NCBI GenBank assembly: GCA_029688825.1
Contig: JARUKX010000001.1
Coordinates: 62,001 to 126,000 of the forward strand
Origin: Haloarculaceae archaeon H-GB1-1
GTDB lineage: Archaea > Halobacteriota > Halobacteria > Halobacteriales > Haloarculaceae
DNA length: 64,000 nucleotides
Direction of reading: 5' to 3'
Shown here: positions 24,708-31,551 of the stretch, piece by piece
How the letters are laid out: each line of letters opens with the position of its first letter
Numbering within the stretch: position 1 is the stretch's first letter
Position numbers and translations under genes: made by a program
Notes under the pieces: model-generated
The model's database searches: none
The model's input: only the letters and a program-made list of their open reading frames with translations
Told to the model about the DNA's origin: nothing

Positions 24708-25886
24708 TCAGATCCCGAATATCGGGACGAACCGGAACGTGAGATAGGCACCGAGCGTCGCGATGGCCGGCACGACGTTCTGCATCAGGACGACTCGGGC
24801 GGTCATCACGGGGTTGAATAACGCCCCCGGATCGGGGAGGTCTTCGGCCTCCTCCGCGCCGATTGGAGGGAGCGTTTCACCTTCCGTTTCGGCCGCCAAC
24901 GCGTCGACTGTGACTGGAGCCCCTCCGTCGCCAGAGACTATGTCGGGGGCGGTCATCGGACGGGTCGCTCGACCCCAACCGAGCCCGACGATGGACATGG
25001 TCGCGATGATGACGAAGCTCGCGGGAATACCGAGCGCCGAGAGGAAGACGACCAGCGTCGAGGAAACCGTCGCGACGACGATGGCCGCGGTGAGGGGGAG
25101 TTCCGTAAGGTCACTGCCCATCGTTTCCAGAGTTCGTCGAGCGATGGTGAACGAGCCGATGGCGACGGCAATACCACCGAAGACGATTGCCGGGTTCATG
25201 GCCAGTTCGCCGCTGCCGACCAGCGGTGCGACGGCGTTGGCAATGTTCGAGGTGCCCGAGGAAAAGGCCATGAGACAGCCGATCGCGACGACGGTCACCG
25301 TCCCGACCAGCTCCCGACGGTTGGTCGTTCGGTGAACGCGTGGCAGAGGGACGACACCGGACCGGTCGAGGTCGAATAGCGGCCCCGTACTGCGCTCAAT
25401 CGCGATCAGTCCGTTCAGCCGCGCGTAAAAGTAACGGCCGATGATCAGAGAGACCCAGAAGCCGATGATGGGCGAGACGACCCACCACACGACGATCTGT
25501 CCCATCACGGCGAAATCCAGCACGCCACCTGCCAGCGCGAGGCCGGCGATTGCCCCCACAGCGGTCATCGAGGTCGAGGCCGGCACGCCGAAGAGGTTCC
25601 CGACCAGCAGTGCAATCCCGATAAAGAACAGGACCGCGATGGAGGATTCGAGCGTGAAGACACCGGGGTTGACGACCAGTTCGGTGCCGAGTTTCGTCAC
25701 GACGTTCCGACCCAGCGTCCAGGCACCGATGAAAAAGAACACGCCCATGAGCGCCGCGGCGACGGGTTTGGAGATGGCGCCCGCACCGACGGCCGGCCCG
25801 AACGCTGGCCCCGTGGTCGACCCCCCGATGTTGTAGGCGACGAACATCGCGACGACGACGCCAGCGACGAGCAGAAGGCTGCTCAT
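24708..25886 (-). CDS. Inorganic phosphate transporter, PiT family
   Basis: Cation-coupled low-affinity phosphate permease, 392 residues. The two PiT repeats are visible: first, VAYNIGGSTTGPAFGPAVGAGAIS (the normal N-D/N-G phosphate motif here as NIGG, with an Asn-Ile variant), second, AFSSGTSNIANAVAPLVGSG. About ten hydrophobic segments surround a hydrophilic loop near residues 165-195. The start codon overlaps the end of the upstream repeat-protein gene (shared ATGA at 25883-25886), so the two are translationally coupled. No PhoU-like gene is next to it, unlike many PiT loci. Confidence 0.9.
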   Translation of the reverse strand: MSSLLLVAGVVVAMFVAYNIGGSTTGPAFGPAVGAGAISKPVAAALMGVFFFIGAWTLGRNVVTKLGTELVVNPGVFTLESSIAVLFFIGIALLVGNLFGVPASTSMTAVGAIAGLALAGGVLDFAVMGQIVVWWVVSPIIGFWVSLIIGRYFYARLNGLIAIERSTGPLFDLDRSGVVPLPRVHRTTNRRELVGTVTVVAIGCLMAFSSGTSNIANAVAPLVGSGELAMNPAIVFGGIAVAIGSFTIARRTLETMGSDLTELPLTAAIVVATVSSTLVVFLSALGIPASFVIIATMSIVGLGWGRATRPMTAPDIVSGDGGAPVTVDALAAETEGETLPPIGAEEAEDLPDPGALFNPVMTARVVLMQNVVPAIATLGAYLTFRFVPIFGI

Positions 25887-26716
25887 CGATCCTCCGTCTC
25901 GTCGTCCTCTGCGTCCTCGTTTTCCTCTTCGTCCGCGCTCGCCGCGGCACGCTGTTCTTCGAGGGTCTTCTCCACCGTCTCGCCGACCTTCTCCTCGACC
26001 GTCTCACCCACCTTCTCTTCGACTGTCTCTTCGACAGTTTCTCCGACCGTCTCTTCGACAGTTTCTCCGACTGTCTCTTTGACCGTCTCTTCGACCGTCT
26101 CACCCACTTTCTCCTCGACCGTCTCTTCGACAGTTTCACCGACAGTCTCTTTGACCGTCTCTTCGACCGTCTCACCCACTTTCTCCTCGACCGTTTCGCC
26201 AACCGTCTCTTCGACCGTTTCGCCAACCGTCTCTTCGACCGTCTCACCCACTTTCTCTTCGACCGTCTCACCCACTTTCTCTTCGACCGTCTCTCCAACC
26301 TTCTCCTCGACCGTCTCACCCACTTTCTCCTCGACCGTCTCTCCAACCTTCTCCTCGACCGTCTCTCCAACCTTCTCCTCGACCGTCTCTCCAACCTTCT
26401 CCTCGACCGTCTCTCCCACCGTCTCTTTGACCGTCTCGTCGACAGTTTCACCGACAGTCTCTTTGACCGTCTCTTCGACCGTCTCGTCGACGGTTTCACC
26501 GACAGTCTCCTCGACGGTCTCTTTGACCGCCGTACTCATCCAATTCGGATCGAACCGCGCCATCTTCCAAACGACGTGGAGGACGTAGGAGACCAGGACC
26601 CCAAATCCGAACGCCAACCCGATAGCGTTCCCAGCGACGACGATCAATCCGACCGAGACTGCGATCAACAGGCCGTAAGTCAGGTCCGTGAGAGAGTCGA
26701 CGCGGTTGGGGTTCAC
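25883..26716 (-). CDS. Membrane-anchored TVxE tetrapeptide-repeat protein
   Basis: A 277-residue acidic protein. Residues 10-55 form two hydrophobic segments (LLIAVSVGLIVVAGNAIGLA, then GVLVSYVLHVVW). From about residue 63 to 253 it is a nearly perfect repeat of a four-residue unit TV(E/G/D/K)E, mostly as the eight-residue VGETVEEK, about 24 octads. The tail is SADEEENEDAEDDETEDR. A four-residue period would put Val on one helical face that twists right-handed, or could form a long fibre; Lys and Glu alternate. Its stop overlaps the PiT transporter start, so it is likely a subunit or regulator of phosphate transport. No family recognised. Confidence 0.75.
   Translation of the reverse strand: MNPNRVDSLTDLTYGLLIAVSVGLIVVAGNAIGLAFGFGVLVSYVLHVVWKMARFDPNWMSTAVKETVEETVGETVDETVEETVKETVGETVDETVKETVGETVEEKVGETVEEKVGETVEEKVGETVEEKVGETVEEKVGETVEEKVGETVEEKVGETVEETVGETVEETVGETVEEKVGETVEETVKETVGETVEETVEEKVGETVEETVKETVGETVEETVGETVEETVEEKVGETVEEKVGETVEKTLEEQRAAASADEEENEDAEDDETEDR
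25955..26527 (-). repeat. 12/24-bp tandem repeat array
   Basis: Coding tandem repeat of a 12-base unit (TVxE), homogenised in its middle part (about 26280-26420) into identical 24-base copies. Identical copies imply recent slippage or unequal recombination. Length should vary among strains. Confidence 0.85.
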
Positions 26717-26876
26717 GACCCACCCAGTCCAAAGGCTATCTCTCTGGGAATAAGCAACCTCGAATCAATAGATAACGAATACATATGTTGTCTAGACGCC
26801 CCTCGCTCAAGTAATTTGGGCAATCGCATTCGAACCGGACACCAGTGTTCGATCACGTCGGTTGTCACTCTGACCA
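26717..26876. other. Low-GC gap upstream of PIN pseudogene
   Basis: A short stretch with A/T-rich words (ATAGATAACGAATACATATG near 26768-26787) and no credible gene. If an antitoxin once preceded the PIN gene, it is not recognisable here. Confidence 0.35.
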
Positions 26877-27307
26877 GTGGAGAATTACGTCGGCTGTCGT
26901 GGAATTGCTGGGAACGTCGGCATCTCCGCACGCATCGCAGACTCGAAATCTAGCAAGTTCATCGGTACACTCGAGCCCGATCTCTTGACGCCCGAATTCG
27001 TTCACGACGAAATCGAGAACTACGAGGAGCGGTTCGTCGAGCAGTCGGGTATGACTCCGGATCGAGTCGCACAGTTCATCCACCTCCATTTCGAATACGT
27101 CGAAGTCGTTCCTGCCAGCGAGTGCTTTCCGTATATCGGGCCGGCTGAGGCGGTGCTCTGCGACACGGACCGGACGACGTGTTGTACGTCGCGTGTGCTC
27201 TCGGCAGCGACGCCGATATTTGGAGCGACGACTCCGATTCCGAACAACTGGATATCGTCGGTGCCGACACGGCGAGCGACGTGATCGACTCGTTCGACAC
27301 GCTCTAG
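26877..27307 (+). pseudogene. Frameshifted PIN-domain (VapC-like) pseudogene
   Basis: Remnant of a PIN-domain ribonuclease of the haloarchaeal toxin type. In the frame from 26877 the text GNVGISARIADSKSSKFIGT, LEPDLLTPEFVHDEIENYEE and FEYVEVVPASECFPYIG follows the family; the family's first acidic residue (IVLDANVVIS-like) is here replaced, reading GIAGNVGIS, so one catalytic Asp is lost. At about 27170 a single base appears missing: frame then changes and the expected end DDVLYVACALGSDADIWSDD continues in the next frame to DSFDTL and TAG at 27307. Two independent lesions make it non-functional. Confidence 0.75.
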
Positions 27308-27450
27308 CCGATTCCAACAGGTGTCTGTAGAACGAGGAACCTGTATAGTAATAATTGGCGGCGATGGATCGTCTCTCACGTCAGGATTCGAAGTCTTGAG
27401 ACGGGACTGAGGGCCAGTTTCCGCGAGAGTCCACCATGGATTGCAGCTAG

Positions 27451-27475
27451 CTGAACAAGGTCGAACAGTGAGAGA
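27451..27475 (+). repeat. Direct repeat copy 2 (att-like)
   Basis: CTGAACAAGGTCGAACAG at 27451-27468 matches the end of the chorismate mutase gene at 21646-21663 exactly, and 23 of 25 bases match overall. Here TGA follows in the mutase frame. It marks the right boundary of the 5.8-kb accessory segment. Confidence 0.55.
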
Positions 27476-27589
27476 ATCCGAAGACGGGCCCAATCGCGGT
27501 AAAGAGACGGAGTGAGCCAAAGTCCTACAAGTTGAATCGCTTACAAATGGCCATGCAAGCTATTACGGGCGAAGGAAAATAGGGGGACA

Positions 27590-28048
27590 ATGGAGACTCC
27601 AACTGACAGCGGTCGTTGTCAATCTGGTGAGAGCTCGGAGAGTACTGGCGATTCGAACGGGCGGTCTCGGCGTCAGATTCTCAAGCGGTCTGCGCTGACG
27701 GTCAGCGCCGTCGGCATCGGTGTCGGTGCGATGGGGACGGCGTCGGCCAACGGAAAGGGCGGCCAGTCGGCGGTTCCGGAGGCCGACTACATCCCCGAGA
27801 ACGGGGCCTTCTATTTCGACGAATTCACCGGCAAGCGCGTCAAGAAGACGTGCTCGACGGGCGGGAACGGAATCATCCTTGCGGAGTGGACGTTCCACTA
27901 CGAGGGTGAAGACGAGAGCGCGGGCCGGACGATATACACCAGAGACAACGCCATCGACACGACGCAGCGATACGCCTTCTCGGGCAAGGGGACCGTCGAT
28001 TGCGACGGATTCTACCTGACGCCGTTCTCCCCGGCGAAAGACCAGTAG
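27590..28048 (+). CDS. Tat-exported hypothetical protein
   Basis: A 152-residue protein with a twin-arginine signal: SRRQILKRSALTVSAVGIGV around residues 25-44, followed by GAMGTASANG where cleavage is likely. The mature part has two or more Cys (KKTCSTGGNG and TVDCDGFY), WTFHYEGEDE and IYTRDNAIDT, suggesting a small secreted beta-domain with a disulfide. No family recognised. It is followed after 21 bases by a UbiA-like gene on the same strand. Confidence 0.7.
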   Translation: METPTDSGRCQSGESSESTGDSNGRSRRQILKRSALTVSAVGIGVGAMGTASANGKGGQSAVPEADYIPENGAFYFDEFTGKRVKKTCSTGGNGIILAEWTFHYEGEDESAGRTIYTRDNAIDTTQRYAFSGKGTVDCDGFYLTPFSPAKDQ

Positions 28049-28069
28049 CCCGATCGTCAGATAGCTACC

Positions 28070-28870
28070 GTGACCAGATCAGCGTTTTCAGAACTGCGGG
28101 ACCTCGCCGGTCTCTTCTTCCAGTTGAACGTGTGGCTGTCGCTGGTCACGATTGTGATGGTGTCGATTACGGCGATGGCCCTGCACGTGCCACCGCGCGA
28201 GGTGGGCGTCGGACTGGTGGCCCCGTCGCTGCTCGTCTACTTCGTGTACGTCACGGAGCGCCGCAGCGTCCCGGACGAAGACGTCATCAATCACCCGTAC
28301 CGTACCTGGCTGGTGCGGAAGTACCGGTTTCCCCTCCACGTCACGGAGATCCTTGCGCTGGTCGCATACGAACTGCTGCTCGTCGTCACCCTACCGATTC
28401 GGACGGCGGGTGGCGTCGGGTTGATGGTGCTGGCGCACCTCCCACTGGTCGTGCTATACTTCTATGCGAATCTGAAGGGCAACCCCGGCCTCGACTCGCT
28501 GGCCGTGGCCGTCGCCTGGGCGTATCTCGTCGTCTTTTTCGTTGTAGTACCTACCGGGATACCGATCTCTATCGAGGTCGTGACGGTCTTTCTGGCCTGG
28601 CTGCTCATCGTCTTCGCCGGCGTCGAAGCCCGTAACGTGGAGGACGTTCAGGGCGATGGACGGATGGGCAATGAGACGCTCGCCGGGTGGCTTGGACCCA
28701 CGGGGACGCTCGCTCTCGAATTAGCGCTGAAGCTCGCTGGCGTCGCCATATTCTGGGGACTCGGTGGAAGCCGAGTAGCGCTGCTCGCCGTGTTCTATAT
28801 GCTGCTGGTCCGTGGATCACGGTCGCTGACGGAGCGCAAACGATACACACAGCGAAACCAGAAGATATGA
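28070..28870 (+). CDS. UbiA-family prenyltransferase-like membrane protein
   Basis: A 266-residue integral membrane protein with about eight hydrophobic segments, GTG start. The second UbiA aspartate motif is present as NVEDVQGDGRMGNETLAGWLG near residue 190; the first is weaker, YVTERRSVPDEDVINHPYRT near residue 62, with PDEDVIN in place of the usual N-D-x2-D. It may move a prenyl group to a lipid or quinone-type acceptor, but the altered first motif leaves activity open. It overlaps the next gene by ATGA (28867-28870), so it is made together with a sensor kinase. Confidence 0.72.
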   Translation: MTRSAFSELRDLAGLFFQLNVWLSLVTIVMVSITAMALHVPPREVGVGLVAPSLLVYFVYVTERRSVPDEDVINHPYRTWLVRKYRFPLHVTEILALVAYELLLVVTLPIRTAGGVGLMVLAHLPLVVLYFYANLKGNPGLDSLAVAVAWAYLVVFFVVVPTGIPISIEVVTVFLAWLLIVFAGVEARNVEDVQGDGRMGNETLAGWLGPTGTLALELALKLAGVAIFWGLGGSRVALLAVFYMLLVRGSRSLTERKRYTQRNQKI

Positions 28871-30537
28871 TAGGTGAGTGGCTGACGCCGACGGTCGCGT
28901 CCGCCCTCATGCTCACGGGAGTCGTTCCGACGGTCCTCAACGTCTACCTGCTCTACGACCACCGACGAAAGCCCGGAGTACTCTGGTTCCTCGTCTCCAT
29001 GATACTGGGCGGCGTCTGGGCGCTGCTCTTCGCGACGTTCACCTTCGTCAGCGATCCCGGATTGACGATGGCCATCGCGAACTTCTTCTGGATCGTCCCG
29101 CCTGCAGCCTCGGTGTCCATGTTCCTCCTTGCGTACGAATACGTATCGAGCAAATCCCCGCCAACGGTGCTCGTCGGACTGTTGACGCTGCCGATTCTGG
29201 TGCTGTTCGGTCTCTCCTGGAGCAATCCACACGGGCTGGTCTTCACGCCAGCCTACCACGTGGATTCGGCGGGTATCTTGCAGTTCCCGTCATTCGGCGG
29301 GCCCGTGAAGGTTCTCGTCGTCAAGGTGTACGGATACCTGCTCTTCACGCTCTCCGCGGGAATCCTGCTCGGCGAGGTCGTTCGAACGACGGGAAAGCGA
29401 CGCATCGAAACGGCGTACATCCTCCTCGTGTTCTCGACGCTGGCGCTCTCGACGCTGGTGAAGGTGGCGAACCTCGTCCCCATCTACTTCGACCCAACGA
29501 CAGTGGTGTTCTCGCTCTCGGGGCTCGCCTTCGCCGTGTCGACGAAACGAAGAGGGTTCCTGAAGATCGTGACTATCGCACGGGAACAGGCGTTCGAACA
29601 GGTCGAGGACGCCATCATAATCACCGATTCGGACGGTGTCGTCGTTGACGCGAACAACAGAGCGAAGGAACTGTTCGGGAACAGCCTCGTGAACGAGCGG
29701 TTCGAATCGGTGCTCGGTGAGGAGCTGTCGTCTTCGATAGACTCTCGTGAAACTGTGTCCATCTCCGACGAGGGCGAACGCAACTACTATTCCATCAGGC
29801 GGTCCCCCGTGACGCCCGTTCGTGGGACCGACGGTCAAGTCGTGGTGCTGTCCGATATCACCGCGGTCAAGAACAGAGAACAGGATCTGGACCTGTTCAA
29901 GCAGGTACTTACGAGAATATTCCGCCACAACATCCGGAACGACCTGAACGTGATCAGTGCGTACGCGGATCTCATAGCATCGAACACCAACGGAACGCCC
30001 CACGACCACGCGACGCGAATCCAGTCCGCGATACGCGGGTTACTCGAGAAGACGACGAAAGCGAAGGAGATAGAGGCGATATTCACTCACGAGACGACCC
30101 AGGAACTCTCGCTCCGGGACCTGGTCGAGAACGTGGTCGACGACTTCGATTCCAGCCAGTCCGCTGCGACGATTCGAACGACGATTCCCGATTACCACAT
30201 CTCGGCCCACCCGAAACTCGAACTGGCGGTCCGTGAGCTCGTGGAGAACGCGATCGTTCACGCCGAAGACGGGGCTGACCCTACCGTCGAGATATATACG
30301 GAAGACGACGGGGAGATGGTGACGCTCTTCGTCGAAGACGGGGGGCCGGGAATACCCCAGTCCGAACTGCAGGTGCTGGACGCAGAGCAAGAGACCAATC
30401 TCCAACACGGGTCAGGAATCGGACTGTGGATGGTCCACTGGATCGTGAAGCGGTCCGACGGAGAGATCGTGTCCCAATCGATGGAAGGTGGGTCGCGGGT
30501 CGGCATCCGGCTGCACGTCGTCTCCGACCACGACTGA
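28867..30537 (+). CDS. Membrane sensor histidine kinase (histKA_7TM type)
   Basis: A 556-residue kinase: seven hydrophobic segments in the first 220 residues (MIGEWLTPTVASALMLTGVV at the start), a PAS-like domain (AFEQVEDAIIITDSDGVVVD to LSDITAVKNRE), an H-box IFRHNIRNDLNVISAYAD near residue 351, then HATPase with ELVENAIVHAE, EDGGPGIP and GSGIGLWMVHWI. The layout matches the kinase at 18.8 kb but the two are clearly diverged. Start is ATG 28867, overlapping the UbiA stop. No response regulator adjacent. Confidence 0.92.
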   Translation: MIGEWLTPTVASALMLTGVVPTVLNVYLLYDHRRKPGVLWFLVSMILGGVWALLFATFTFVSDPGLTMAIANFFWIVPPAASVSMFLLAYEYVSSKSPPTVLVGLLTLPILVLFGLSWSNPHGLVFTPAYHVDSAGILQFPSFGGPVKVLVVKVYGYLLFTLSAGILLGEVVRTTGKRRIETAYILLVFSTLALSTLVKVANLVPIYFDPTTVVFSLSGLAFAVSTKRRGFLKIVTIAREQAFEQVEDAIIITDSDGVVVDANNRAKELFGNSLVNERFESVLGEELSSSIDSRETVSISDEGERNYYSIRRSPVTPVRGTDGQVVVLSDITAVKNREQDLDLFKQVLTRIFRHNIRNDLNVISAYADLIASNTNGTPHDHATRIQSAIRGLLEKTTKAKEIEAIFTHETTQELSLRDLVENVVDDFDSSQSAATIRTTIPDYHISAHPKLELAVRELVENAIVHAEDGADPTVEIYTEDDGEMVTLFVEDGGPGIPQSELQVLDAEQETNLQHGSGIGLWMVHWIVKRSDGEIVSQSMEGGSRVGIRLHVVSDHD

Positions 30538-30746
30538 CGTGTTCAGTGCTTCGCGGGCCGGTCTCCGTCCACCGTCCAACAAGCGATGCCGAGGTCGAGT
30601 CGAGGGGACGTCACCACGGAGCAGTGCTCGAACGGGCAGGAGGTCCGACTCGAACCGCTCGCCGCGCGTCTCCGAGCGAACCCAGAGCATACACGCTTGT
30701 GACACACAGCGGCACGAAATACGTACGGTTCGCTGGACCGGAGAGG

Positions 30747-31427
30747 TCAGTACTCCCAGAGTCGGTCGATACGGTCCGCGACGTCGGGATGGTCCTGCCG
30801 GAGGGCGTCGACGCTCGTCTCGCCGTCGACGTTCACGACGTGAACTTCGCCGCGACGGTCGCTATAGACGTCCTGAAAGTCGTAGACGACGCCGACGACG
30901 TCGACGCTCGACGGGACGTCGTCGCTCTGCAGCAGATGCTCGACCTGTCTGTCGACGTTGTACTCGACGAGGCGGTTGATGGCTCCCTCCCGGTCGACGT
31001 CGCCGGGGAGCGCGTCGACGCCGGGTTCGAGGTGGGATTTCAGCAGTCCGATGCAGTGTTCGATTCCGGGTGCGTCGGAGAGGCCGTCGATCAGGTCGTC
31101 GTAGGTCGCCGTCACGGCGCCACAGCCGGTGTGGCCCATCACGATCGCGGTGTCCGTGCCTGTATGCAAGAGCGGATAGAGGACGTCACCGGAGACGACC
31201 TCCCCTGCCCGGGTCTGCTGGACGACGCGGTTGCCGATGTTGCCACAAGTGAAGAGTCGTCCCGGCCCCTCGTTCCCGAAGGCGTTATCCTGCAAGACGC
31301 GCGAATCAGAGCAGCAGACAGTGACCGCGGCGGGATACTGCGCGTCCTGCACGTCGTCGAAGCGGCCAGCCATCCGCTCGGCGTGCCGGAGGTTGCCCGC
31401 CAGCAACTCGTGCACCGTGGCGTTCAT
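30747..31427 (-). CDS. Beta-class carbonic anhydrase
   Basis: Zinc enzyme interconverting CO2 and bicarbonate, 226 residues. Zinc ligands Cys39 (in CCSDSR), His99 and Cys102 (in GHTGCGAV) and the catalytic dyad Asp41-Arg43 are all present. No signal peptide, so it is cytoplasmic. It follows dabA on the same strand after 124 bases. With an inorganic-carbon uptake system that itself hydrates CO2 upstream, it probably balances the CO2/bicarbonate pool for carboxylases. Confidence 0.95.
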   Translation of the reverse strand: MNATVHELLAGNLRHAERMAGRFDDVQDAQYPAAVTVCCSDSRVLQDNAFGNEGPGRLFTCGNIGNRVVQQTRAGEVVSGDVLYPLLHTGTDTAIVMGHTGCGAVTATYDDLIDGLSDAPGIEHCIGLLKSHLEPGVDALPGDVDREGAINRLVEYNVDRQVEHLLQSDDVPSSVDVVGVVYDFQDVYSDRRGEVHVVNVDGETSVDALRQDHPDVADRIDRLWEY

Positions 31428-31551
31428 GTGGGAACGTCGTCAGCGGTGCCGAATAAATCCCGCTGCTCGCGACGACGCCGTCACCGACTATCCACTCGCT
31501 TTCCCCGCCCGAGGGCGTTCCTGATCGCCGGTCACTGGACCGGCCGACCGT

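Noticed and set aside
26079-26588. 169-residue plus-strand Ser-Thr-Val repeat protein
   Set aside because: Exact antisense of the TVxE repeat array; open only because the repeat unit is a multiple of three bases.
27020-27520. 166-residue minus-strand frame
   Set aside because: Antisense to the PIN pseudogene; no domain and poor composition.
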